A program made the translations under genes and the position numbers. Below, piece after piece: positions 53,643 through 64,000 of a stretch of DNA of 64,000 nucleotides. The notes beneath the pieces are model-generated. The model had not been told where the DNA came from. It saw only the letters and a program-made list of their open reading frames with translations, and did not search any database. The number at the start of each line of letters is the position of its first letter. The stretch's first letter is position 1. Source of the stretch: Streptomyces sp. NBC_01451 (lineage in GTDB: Bacteria > Actinomycetota > Actinomycetes > Streptomycetales > Streptomycetaceae); contig NZ_CP109479.1 in the NCBI RefSeq assembly GCF_036227485.1, positions 4,154,001 to 4,218,000 of the forward strand, in the 5' to 3' direction.

Positions 53643-55667
53643 ATGACCGCGCCCCGCCAACCCGGCGAACGCCCCTCCTACCGCGCCCTCCTGCCCGCCC
53701 CGCTGCTCACCGCCGCACTCGCCGCCGCCGCGGTGGCCGGCGGGGTCGCCCGGGCGCCGGACGAGGCGCGCACACCGCTCGCCCTGGGCGGGGCCGTCGC
53801 CGCGCTGCTGCTGTGCGCGGCCGTCACCGTGGCCGTCCACGGCGTCAGGTCCGCCCGGCTGTCGGGCCGGCGGCTGGCCGCCGCCACCGACGACGCCGGC
53901 CGTCTGCTGCACGACCGCGCCCTTCTCGCCGAGGAGCTGAACCAGGTACGGGCCGGCACGGCCGCCGATCTGGAACGGGAACGCGCGCGCGTGTCCGCCG
54001 ATCTCGCCCGCGACCGCGCCCGCCTCACCGAGGCCTCCGCCCAGGAGTTCAGCCGCCTCCAGCAGGAGAAGGCGCACGAGATCACCCGGCTCACCGAGGA
54101 CAACGCCCGTCTGACGGAAGAGCTGCGCCGGGCCAGACAGGAGCGGGCGGCGGCCTTCGCGGCCACCGCCAACGCGGCCGGCCGTATGCAGGCGCTGGCC
54201 ACGAGCACCCTGGCCGACCTGCGCGCCATGGAGGACCGGCACACGGACGAGGACGTCGTCGCCGACCTCCTCCACCTCGACCACCGCACCGCCCAGGCGG
54301 GCCGCCTCGCCGACTCGATCGCCGTCCTCTCGGGCGCCCGTTCGGGCCGCCGCTGGGCCCGCCCGATCGTCATGGAGTCGATCCTGCGCGGCGCCATGGG
54401 CCGCATCAGCGGCTACCAACGCGTGCGCGTGCACTCCGCCAGCGACGCCGCCGTGGCCGGACACGCCGCCGAAGGTGTCATGCACGCGCTCGCCGAACTC
54501 CTCGACAACGCCGCGAACTTCTCGCCGCCGACCGCCGAGGTCCACGTGTACGTCGAGGAGGTCCCCGCCGGGATCATCGTCTCCGTGGAGGACAGCGGCC
54601 TGGTCATGAGCGACGTGCAGCTGCACCGCGCCGAACGGGCCGTCTCCGGGGAGGACGGAAGCAACGACACCAAGGGCAGTGGGCGGAACGCCGACGGCGT
54701 GGGCCTCGGGGGCCTCACCGGCACCCGCCTCGGCCTCACCGTCGTAGGCCGGCTCGCCCGCAAGTACGGTCTCAAGGTCTCCTTCCGCCCCTCGGCGCGC
54801 GGCGGCACCGGCGTCCTGGTGCTCATCCCGCAGGACATCCTGGCCGGGAGCACGGCGGCGGCGGAGCCACTGCCCATGCCCGTGCCGCCCCCGCCTTCGC
54901 GACCGGCGGCACAGCCGGTGCCGGAGACCCCGGCGGCCCCGGCACCCACACCCGGCGAACCCTGGGAAGCCCGTTCCGGAGAGCAGGAGCAGGAACAGGA
55001 CCCGCGGGTGTCGTACGGGGAAGAGGGCCACCTGGAATGGCCGTACCCGGAGGAGCTGTACACGAACACGCCCTCCGCGCGGGAGGCCCACTCGCGGGAG
55101 CAGCCCTCCGCGCGGGAGCAGCCCTACGCGCAGGAGCCGTACGCGGAGCGGCCGTACGCCGAGCAGTCGTACCCGGAGCAGGCGTACGCGCAGGAAAGGT
55201 ACTCCGAGCAGTCGTACGGAGCCGCCCGCGCCGCCGTCGGCGACCTCGACCCGGACCCCGTACCGACGCACGAGTCCCCCGACCACGCGCCGGAGGCTCC
55301 GGAGAGCCACACCCCGGAGGTGCCCCCCGACGAGCTGCCGCAGCGGCGCCGGGGCCGTACGCTCGCCGAGGCCGAGCGCGCCCGAGGGGGCGCGCAGACC
55401 GACGAGTCGAGGTTCTCGATCCCCCTCGCGCCGCCCGACCCCGACGACACGCGCGAGCGTGTGGCCCGTTTCGGGAGTTTCCGGCAGGCCGTGCGCGGCG
55501 TCGTGCCCGATCAGGCCGTCCTCCAGGGCAGCGCCGACCCGGAGCCGGGCCCCGCGCCCTCCGCCGCCCCCGCGCAGGCCTCCGTACCCCCGGCGGAAGC
55601 CGCGCCCGCACCGCCCGCCACCTCACCCCCCACCACCTCCCACCCGGAAGGCGACCCCACCCCATGA
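53643..55667 (+). CDS. cvnA: Conservon sensor/ATP-binding protein CvnA
   Basis: 674 residues. Two N-terminal transmembrane helices (ALLPAPLLTAALAAAAVAGG and LALGGAVAALLLCAAVTVAV), a long coiled coil (about residues 90-190), then a HATPase fold with N-box ELLDNAANFSPP (from residue 285) and VGLGGLTGTRLGLTVVGRLA. No typical phosphoacceptor His region. The tail is Pro/Glu-rich with a five-residue repeat (EQPYA, EPYAE, QSYPE). The membrane member of a Cvn complex resembling a GPCR/G-protein-like relay. ATG 53643 has GAGG eight bases upstream; upstream TTG 53514 is less likely. CvnB overlaps (ATGA). Confidence 0.88.
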   Translation: MTAPRQPGERPSYRALLPAPLLTAALAAAAVAGGVARAPDEARTPLALGGAVAALLLCAAVTVAVHGVRSARLSGRRLAAATDDAGRLLHDRALLAEELNQVRAGTAADLERERARVSADLARDRARLTEASAQEFSRLQQEKAHEITRLTEDNARLTEELRRARQERAAAFAATANAAGRMQALATSTLADLRAMEDRHTDEDVVADLLHLDHRTAQAGRLADSIAVLSGARSGRRWARPIVMESILRGAMGRISGYQRVRVHSASDAAVAGHAAEGVMHALAELLDNAANFSPPTAEVHVYVEEVPAGIIVSVEDSGLVMSDVQLHRAERAVSGEDGSNDTKGSGRNADGVGLGGLTGTRLGLTVVGRLARKYGLKVSFRPSARGGTGVLVLIPQDILAGSTAAAEPLPMPVPPPPSRPAAQPVPETPAAPAPTPGEPWEARSGEQEQEQDPRVSYGEEGHLEWPYPEELYTNTPSAREAHSREQPSAREQPYAQEPYAERPYAEQSYPEQAYAQERYSEQSYGAARAAVGDLDPDPVPTHESPDHAPEAPESHTPEVPPDELPQRRRGRTLAEAERARGGAQTDESRFSIPLAPPDPDDTRERVARFGSFRQAVRGVVPDQAVLQGSADPEPGPAPSAAPAQASVPPAEAAPAPPATSPPTTSHPEGDPTP

Positions 55668-56119
55668 CCGGCACCGGCCTCGGCCCCGCACCGACGACCA
55701 CCGACGAGAAGCTGACCTGGCTCATCGAGGGGCTGCTGGAGCGCACCCCGGGTGCCCGGCACGCGCTCGTGCTCTCCCGGGACGGCCTGAAGCTGTGCCG
55801 TACGCCGGAGCTGTCCGTCGACCAGGCGGACCAGCTCGCCGCGATCGCCGCCGGCATCCAGTCGCTGTCGCACGGCGCCTCCGTGGAGTTCGGGGACGGC
55901 AGCGGAGGAGTGCGTACCGCGATGACCGAGTTCTACGGCGGGGTGCTGTTCATCGTCGAGGCCGGCCAGGGCGCGCACCTCGCCGTCGTCACCGCCGAGG
56001 ACGCGGACACCGGGCTCGTCGGCCACAACATGAGCGAACTCGTCGAGCAGCTCGGGGAACACCTGCGCGCCCAGCCCCGAACAGCCCAACTCCGAACAGT
56101 CCAGCCCCGTACGGCATGA
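55664..56119 (+). CDS. cvnB: Roadblock/LC7-domain protein CvnB
   Basis: 151 residues with a single Roadblock/LC7 domain: KLTWLIEGLLERTPGARHAL, VLSRDGLKLCRTPELSVDQA, IAAGIQSLSHGASVEFGDGS and VLFIVEAGQGAHLAVVTAED. By family it modulates the CvnD GTPase. ATG 55664 overlaps the CvnA stop (ATGA), and its own stop overlaps CvnC (ATGA). Confidence 0.93.
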   Translation: MTGTGLGPAPTTTDEKLTWLIEGLLERTPGARHALVLSRDGLKLCRTPELSVDQADQLAAIAAGIQSLSHGASVEFGDGSGGVRTAMTEFYGGVLFIVEAGQGAHLAVVTAEDADTGLVGHNMSELVEQLGEHLRAQPRTAQLRTVQPRTA

Positions 56120-56511
56120 ATGGACCGGGGGAACGGCCGGGGGGACGACCGGCGGGACAAGCGGGGAACCGTCCGGGAAGAGACGATTCCCCGGACCGGC
56201 TCTACACCCTCACCGGAGGACGCAGCCGCCCCGCGCCCGACAACCCGTTCGACCTGGTGACGCTGGTCGTCGCCGAGTGCGATCCGGTGCCGGGGATGCA
56301 GTCCGAGCACGCGGCGATCCTGCGGCTCGCCGAGCGTCCCACGGCGGTGGTCGAGGTCGCCGCCGTGCTGCGGCTGCCGGTGGGCATCACCAAGGTCCTG
56401 CTCGCCGACCTCCTCGCGGCGGGCCGCGTCAGCGCCCGCCATCCGCGCCGGACCGCCGTTACCGACCCCGACATCCTGGAGCAGGTGCTCGTTGGACTCC
56501 GCAACCTCTGA
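56116..56511 (+). CDS. cvnC: DUF742-family protein CvnC
   Basis: 131 residues. A Gly/Pro/Arg N-terminus precedes LYTLTGGRSRPAPDNPFDLV and a winged-helix-like C-terminus (AAILRLAERPTAVVEVAAVL, VGITKVLLADLLAAGRVSAR). Third conservon component, of unknown biochemical role. Overlaps CvnB by four bases and CvnD by twenty. Confidence 0.92.
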   Translation: MNGPGERPGGRPAGQAGNRPGRDDSPDRLYTLTGGRSRPAPDNPFDLVTLVVAECDPVPGMQSEHAAILRLAERPTAVVEVAAVLRLPVGITKVLLADLLAAGRVSARHPRRTAVTDPDILEQVLVGLRNL

Positions 56512-57169
56512 AACCGCCTACCCGGCAGAAGGCGCCGACCCCGACGCCGACCCACGGCCACCCCTGCGCGCCTCCGCGGACAACGGGCTGAAGATCGTGG
56601 TCGTCGGCGGCTTCGGCGCCGGCAAGACGACGCTCGTCCGCTCGGTCAGCGAGATACGTCCGCTCAGTACCGAGGAGACGATGACGCGGGCCGGCGAGGC
56701 CGTCGACGACGCCAGCGCCGTGCGCGACAAGAACGCCACGACCGTCGCCTTCGACTTCGGCCGCATCACGCTCGACGCCCGCAACGTGCTGTACCTGTTC
56801 GGGGCGCCCGGCCAGGAACGCTTCTGGTTCCTCTGGGACCGGCTGTTCACCGGCGCGCTCGGCGCGGTCGTCCTCGTCGACACCCGCCGCCTCGACGACT
56901 CCTGGTACGCCATCGACCGCCTAGAACGGCACGGCACACCGTTCGTCGTGGCCCGCAACGACTTCGGCGGCCCCGACTTCACCCCCCGCGCCATCCGCGA
57001 CGCGCTCGACCTCGACCCCGACGTACCCCTCATACACTGCGACGCGCGCCTACGGGGTTCGAGCAAGCGGGTGCTGATCGCGCTCGTGGAACACGCGAAG
57101 AACCGCTACCGGCGGTCGCCTTCCCACGACACTCAAGTGCCCGCCCCTTACGAGGAGTTGCCCCGGTGA
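56492..57169 (+). CDS. cvnD: Small GTPase CvnD
   Basis: 225 residues from TTG 56492, within the end of cvnC. P-loop GGFGAGKTTLVRSVSEIRPL (from about residue 39), switch TTVAFDFGRITLDARNVLYL, G3-like LFGAPGQERFWFLWDRLFTG, and the G4-like base loop ARNDFGG (N-D, with the expected Lys absent). It signals with CvnA-C at the membrane. Its stop overlaps the P450 GTG start, so the five genes form one translation unit. Confidence 0.92.
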   Translation: MDSATSETAYPAEGADPDADPRPPLRASADNGLKIVVVGGFGAGKTTLVRSVSEIRPLSTEETMTRAGEAVDDASAVRDKNATTVAFDFGRITLDARNVLYLFGAPGQERFWFLWDRLFTGALGAVVLVDTRRLDDSWYAIDRLERHGTPFVVARNDFGGPDFTPRAIRDALDLDPDVPLIHCDARLRGSSKRVLIALVEHAKNRYRRSPSHDTQVPAPYEELPR

Positions 57170-58374
57170 CCGCCGCCCATGTCCCCCTCAACGGCTCCCG
57201 GCTGCGGACCGAACCCGACCGGCTGTACCGGGAGATGCGACGCGATCACGGCCCGGTGGCACCGGTGCTGCTCGACGGGGACGTGCCCGCGTGGCTGGTG
57301 CTCGGCTACCGCGAACTGCATCAGGTCACCGGCGATTCCGTGCTGTTCAGCCGGGACTCCGAGTTGTGGAACCAGTGGGACAGGATCCCCGCCGACTGGC
57401 CGCACCTGCCGATGATCGGCCGCGGCCAGCCCTCGATCCTCTACACCGTCGGCGAACGCCACCGCGAGCGCGCCGCGATGATCGGCAGCGCCCTGGAGGA
57501 GGCCGACCCGGTCGAACTGCGGTCGTACACCGAGAAGTTCGCGGACGAGCTGATCGACGCGATCTGCGCCCGGGGCGAGGCGGACCTCGTCCAGGAGTAC
57601 GCGATGCTGCTGCCGGTACGCGTCATGGCCCGCCTCTTCGGTTTCGCCGACGAGGAAGGGCCGGCCCTGGTCTCCGCGGCACTCGCCATGACCGACGGCC
57701 TGGAGACCGGTATGGCGGGCCAGCAGCACCTGATCGCGTCGATGGGCCGCCTGCTGGCCGACCGCAGGCTGCGCCCCTCGGACGACGTGGTCTCGCGCAT
57801 GCTCGCGAACCCGTACGGCTTCACGGACGAGGAGGTCGCCCACGACCTGATGATCATGATCGCGGCGGGGAACGACCCGACCGCCGACTGGATGGGCAAC
57901 TCGCTGCGCCTGATGCTCACGGACGAGCGGTTCGCGGCCTCCCTCTTCGGTGGCCGCAGCAGTGTCGCCGAGGCGATGAACGAGGTCCTGTGGGAGGACG
58001 CGCCCGTGCAGACCATGCCGGGCCGCTGGGCATCCCGCGACACCCGTCTGGGCGGCCGGCACATCCGTACGGGCGACCTGCTCCTCCTCGGCCTCCAGGG
58101 CGCCAACTCCGACCCCCAGGTCCGCACCGACGGCTCTGCCCTCACCGGTGGCAACAACGCCCACTTCTCCTTCGGCCACGGCGAACACCGGTGCCCGTTC
58201 CCGGCCCAGGAGGTCGCGGAGGTCATCGCCCGCACCGGCATCGAGGTCGTCCTCGACCGCCTCCCTGACATCGACCTGGCCGTCCCCGCCGAGACATTGA
58301 CCCGCCGAGCGTCCCCGTGGCTACGGGGGCTCACGGAGCTGCCGGTCCGCTTCACACCGACGCTGAGGGGCTGA
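57166..58374 (+). CDS. Cytochrome P450 lacking the ExxR motif (CYP157-like)
   Basis: 402 residues. Haem-binding FSFGHGEHRCPFPAQEVAEV has the axial Cys (C343). The I-helix is MIMIAAGNDPTADWMGNSLR. The K-helix, where ExxR is almost universal, reads NEVLWEDAPVQ, so the Arg is Trp (E273, W276). Absence of ExxR is known for the Streptomyces CYP157 family, which also sits in conservons. It is unclear whether it is a catalytic enzyme or a structural or regulatory partner. GTG 57166 overlaps the cvnD stop. Confidence 0.93.
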   Translation: MTAAHVPLNGSRLRTEPDRLYREMRRDHGPVAPVLLDGDVPAWLVLGYRELHQVTGDSVLFSRDSELWNQWDRIPADWPHLPMIGRGQPSILYTVGERHRERAAMIGSALEEADPVELRSYTEKFADELIDAICARGEADLVQEYAMLLPVRVMARLFGFADEEGPALVSAALAMTDGLETGMAGQQHLIASMGRLLADRRLRPSDDVVSRMLANPYGFTDEEVAHDLMIMIAAGNDPTADWMGNSLRLMLTDERFAASLFGGRSSVAEAMNEVLWEDAPVQTMPGRWASRDTRLGGRHIRTGDLLLLGLQGANSDPQVRTDGSALTGGNNAHFSFGHGEHRCPFPAQEVAEVIARTGIEVVLDRLPDIDLAVPAETLTRRASPWLRGLTELPVRFTPTLRG

Positions 58375-58377
58375 TCT

Positions 58378-59687
<1,310 letters not shown>

Positions 59688-59747
59688 CCGCTTCCCGTAC
59701 CTCCGTGCTCCGGCCAATTCCGCACTTCCGCACCTGAGCACGTACGC

Positions 59748-59787
59748 AGGAGAGGGCGCCCCGGTGGCCACCGGGGCGCCCTCTCCT
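59748..59787. terminator. Strong terminator palindrome after serC
   Basis: AGGAGAGGGCGCCCCGGTGG (59748-59767) followed by its exact reverse complement (59768-59787), a loopless 20-bp palindrome that would fold into a very stable hairpin in RNA. Confidence 0.85.
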
Positions 59788-59955
59788 GTTCCCGGGCCGG
59801 GAGGCCACTCACCACGCAGCGGCGTCGGTGAGAAATTGCCCGAACCCGCCTCGCTCCCGGCGGTTACCCTGCCCTGCGACACGAATACGGATACGGATAC
59901 GGAATGCAGCGCACGTGAGAGCCGCGGGCGCACCACCGGAACGGAGGCGAGAGAC

Positions 59956-60465
59956 GTGGACGGCACATCGAAGGCGGGCGCACCCGGCGCGACCCGGCCG
60001 AGCATGGCCGCAGGCGGCTTGAGACCCCGTACATCACTCCTGGTGCTCCTGTTTCTCGCGCTGCTGCTGGGCGGATGTTCGGCGCTGGTGATGTTTCCGG
60101 CAGCCCGGCACCTGCGCTCCCTCCAGGACGGCGAGCGGGCTCAAGCGACCTTGCACACGAGCGGTTCGTGCATGGCGGGTCGATGCCAGGTCGAGTTCGA
60201 GGCCGACGGGCGGACCGTGGTGGCGGACCTGCCGGTGGGCAGCGGCGGCGGCAAGGACTCCGTCGGCACTCACCTGACCGTCCGATACGAGTCGGACGAT
60301 CCCCAGGTGGTCGCCCGTGAAGACGACACCGGCGGTGGCGGAGCAGCTGTCGGGGCGGTGATGTCGGGAGCCGGCGCACTGCTCTTCCTGGTGATCGCGG
60401 TGGTGGTGGCGATCGGCGCGGCCCGGCAGCGGCGCACGGACTCCCTTCCGCCGTCCGGGAGTTGA
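59956..60465 (+). CDS. DUF3592-like membrane protein
   Basis: 169 residues from GTG 59956 (GGAGG about eight bases upstream). First helix SLLVLLFLALLLGGCSALVM, which ends in a lipobox-like GGC; an outside domain ARHLRSLQDGERAQATLHTS, with SCMAGRCQVEFEADGRTV, and second helix AVGAVMSGAGALLFLVIAVV. The Cys pair and the short DUF3592 beta domain are seen in actinobacterial membrane proteins of unknown function. Upstream ATACGG x3 (59885-59902) is a small tandem repeat. Confidence 0.8.
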   Translation: MDGTSKAGAPGATRPSMAAGGLRPRTSLLVLLFLALLLGGCSALVMFPAARHLRSLQDGERAQATLHTSGSCMAGRCQVEFEADGRTVVADLPVGSGGGKDSVGTHLTVRYESDDPQVVAREDDTGGGGAAVGAVMSGAGALLFLVIAVVVAIGAARQRRTDSLPPSGS

Positions 60466-60589
60466 CGCACCTGGGAACGGCTGTCCCGAAGCGCGCCGTG
60501 AGGGGGCACCCGGCGAACACCGGGCGCCCCGCCCTCCGTCCTGGTCCACACGTACCCGCAGACCCGGAGACCCGCAGCTCCTCAGACGC

Positions 60590-62278
<1,689 letters not shown>

Positions 62279-62292
62279 TCACCCGGAACGCG

Positions 62293-63144
62293 TCACCGGC
62301 TCAGCCGCTGGAACCTCCGCACCGCCAACGGCAGGAAGACCAGGGTCAGTACGGCCGGCCACGCGCCCGCCATCAGCAGCGCGTGCCGCTCGACCCACGA
62401 GCCGCCGGTCACCCCCGGCGCCCCGAACAGTTCGCGGGCGGCCGAGGCCGTCGACGAGATCGGGTTCCACAGGGCGACCTGGCCCAGCCAGTCGGGCATC
62501 AGCTGCGGCGACACGAAGATGCTGGAGATCATCGTCAGCGGGAAGACCACCGCGAACAGCCCGCCCGCCTGCTCGGGGCTGGGCACGACCAGGCCGAGCC
62601 ACACCCCGGCCCAGATCAGCGCGAACCGCAGCCACAGCAGCAGTCCGAAGGCCTGTACGAAGCCCGGTCCGCCGTCCGGCCGCCACCCCATGCCGTACGC
62701 GGTGGACATCATGATGCCCAGCTCGGCGCAGGCCACGATCAGGTCCGTCACCCCCCGCCCGGCGACCACGGCCGACGGCGCCATGGGCATCGAACGGAAT
62801 CGGTCGATGACACCCTTCTTGGAGTCGTACACGACGACGGTCGCCGTGGTGACGAACCCGAAGGCCATCGTCATCACGAACATCCCCGGCATCAGGAACT
62901 CCTTGTAGTCACCGCCGCCGGGCACCTTCATCGCGTTGCCGAACACATAGCCGTACAGCAGCACCGACAGGATCGGGAAGCCCAACTGCCAGACGATGCT
63001 GACGGGTTGGCGCGCGTAGTGGGTGAGACCTCGGCGTACGACGTTCCAGCAGTCGGCGAGCGTCCAGTACAGCCGGCCGTGCCGCGGCCCGGCCCGGCGC
63101 GAACCACGCCGCTCACCCGTCCGGGACACCTCCACAGCACTCAC
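62293..63144 (-). CDS. ABC-2 type permease, DrrB-like
   Basis: 283-residue exporter membrane subunit with six hydrophobic segments: [100 protein letters not shown] and [20 protein letters not shown]. The cytoplasmic [20 protein letters not shown] loop is typical of the daunorubicin-resistance DrrB group. It starts within the stop of the ATPase gene (GTGA). Confidence 0.93.
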   Translation of the reverse strand: MSAVEVSRTGERRGSRRAGPRHGRLYWTLADCWNVVRRGLTHYARQPVSIVWQLGFPILSVLLYGYVFGNAMKVPGGGDYKEFLMPGMFVMTMAFGFVTTATVVVYDSKKGVIDRFRSMPMAPSAVVAGRGVTDLIVACAELGIMMSTAYGMGWRPDGGPGFVQAFGLLLWLRFALIWAGVWLGLVVPSPEQAGGLFAVVFPLTMISSIFVSPQLMPDWLGQVALWNPISSTASAARELFGAPGVTGGSWVERHALLMAGAWPAVLTLVFLPLAVRRFQRLSR

Positions 63145-64000
63145 GCGGCCGTCTCCCCTGTCTCCCGGTTTCTCTCGGTCCCCCGGGTCTCCTCAACACC
63201 TTCCGTCGCCTCCGCTGCCTCCACTGCATCCGCCGTTTCGGCCGTTTCGGCCGCCTCGGTCCGGCGGCCGGTGAGCCGCAGGAACACGTCGTCGAGGCTC
63301 GGTCTGCGCAGCCCGATGTCCTCGACGGGCAGCCGGAACTGCTGGAGGGTACGCGCCACATCCGTGAGGGCGGCCACCCGGTCGACGACCGGCGCGTGGA
63401 CGCGCAGCCCGCTCAGGTCGACCTCCGGTTCGCCGTGCGCGACCCGGGCGACGGCCTTCACCGCCCAGGGAATGTGGTCCCGCCGCGCGACGACGACCTC
63501 GATACGGTCACCGCCGACGCGGTTCTTCAGCCCGTCGGGGGTGTCGTCGGCGATCGCGCGCCCCTGGTCGATGACCGTGACGCGGGAAGCGAGCCGGTCG
63601 GCCTCCTCCAGGTACTGCGTGGTGAGCAGCACCGTCGTCCCGTCGGCCACCAACGCCCTTACCGCGTCCCAGACTTCGCCGCGGCTGCGCGGGTCGAGCC
63701 CGGTCGTCGGCTCGTCGAGGAAGAGCACGGCCGGGGCGAGGATCATCGAAGCGGCGAGGTCGAGACGGCGCCGCATACCGCCGCTGTAGCCCTTGACGCC
63801 CTTGTCGGCGGCGGCCACCAGGTCGAACCGCTCCAGGAGTTGGGCCGCCCGCAGCCGCGCCCGCTTCCCCCCGAGGTGGAACAGCCGCCCGAACATCTCC
63901 AGGTTCTGCCGGCCGGTGAGGATCTCGTCCAGCGCCGCGTACTGCCCGGTGAGCCCGATCCGGGAGCGGACCTCGCGGGGCCGCGTCGCCACGTCGAGTC
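63141..64000 (-). CDS. ABC transporter ATPase, DrrA-like (5' partial)
   Basis: C-terminal three quarters of the exporter ATPase; the Walker A half lies beyond the window. Visible: [20 protein letters not shown] (Q-loop), signature [20 protein letters not shown], Walker [21 protein letters not shown] and the DrrA-type C-terminal region ([20 protein letters not shown]). The tail is an acidic Glu/Ala/Thr run. Partner of the following permease. Substrate unknown, with drug or metabolite export likely by family. Confidence 0.93.
   Translation of the reverse strand, partial: LDVATRPREVRSRIGLTGQYAALDEILTGRQNLEMFGRLFHLGGKRARLRAAQLLERFDLVAAADKGVKGYSGGMRRRLDLAASMILAPAVLFLDEPTTGLDPRSRGEVWDAVRALVADGTTVLLTTQYLEEADRLASRVTVIDQGRAIADDTPDGLKNRVGGDRIEVVVARRDHIPWAVKAVARVAHGEPEVDLSGLRVHAPVVDRVAALTDVARTLQQFRLPVEDIGLRRPSLDDVFLRLTGRRTEAAETAETADAVEAAEATEGVEETRGTERNRETGETAA

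Overview
This is a very GC-rich window with third-codon-position GC bias, many GTG/TTG starts, GTGA/ATGA start-stop overlaps, a conservon, and dmdR1, DasR-type and CebR-type signals. Together these indicate a Streptomyces chromosome. From memory, the order purU ... dmdR1, SIS protein, citrate synthase-like, pdxH, 4-coumarate-CoA-ligase-like, acyl-CoA carboxylase ... serC follows the S. coelicolor core region around SCO4403 down to SCO4366. I could not check this alignment. There are no rRNA or tRNA genes, no CRISPR array, no intact insertion sequence and no prophage module.

Layout. 1-7034: tail of an AraC regulator, purU, a small conserved protein, a receptor-like substrate-binding lipoprotein, a Pro/Gln-rich membrane-anchored protein with ATQY-type repeats, and an HTH regulator. 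7374-10527: a primase-polymerase-like protein divergent from that regulator, then a two-gene ABC exporter. 10680-16729: a compact four-gene operon (TPR protein; CHAT protease-NTPase-TPR giant protein; 54-aa protein; three-helix membrane protein). This is the best candidate for an uncharacterised conflict or cell-death system. 16874-22868: an alpha/beta hydrolase lacking its nucleophile Ser, a structured intergenic region, dmdR1 with a long antisense frame (adm-like), a SIS protein behind a DasR-like site and three phased TTCGAA boxes, a PAS protein and two GNAT enzymes. 23190-28646: a secreted GH74 enzyme, an orphan sRNA or leader-peptide transcript, a lipoprotein, a citrate synthase-like enzyme and pdxH.

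28669-39055 is one long minus-strand operon: TIGR03084-type protein, AtuA-like protein, carboxylase beta and alpha, acyl-CoA dehydrogenase, acyl-CoA ligase, enoyl-CoA hydratase and TetR. Its composition matches the acyclic-terpene/leucine (Atu/Liu) type of pathway. A 14-bp palindrome sits before its first gene. 39429-43688 holds small conserved proteins, an F420/FMN split-barrel enzyme, an EamA exporter and a Fem-type transferase. 43724-49520 is more accessory: nucleotidyltransferase plus GntR, XRE plus DUF6879-like protein, small proteins, a GRDP-like protein, a methyltransferase and a CYTH protein.

49697-53388 holds a phosphoesterase coupled to a large FAD/Fe-S oxidoreductase. 53643-58374 is a complete conservon (cvnA-D) ending in a cytochrome P450 without the ExxR motif. 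A 39-nt poly-C run then precedes serC. 59956-64000 holds a small membrane protein, a secreted GH5-CBM2 cellulase under a perfect CebR operator, and an ABC-2 exporter cut off by the window end.
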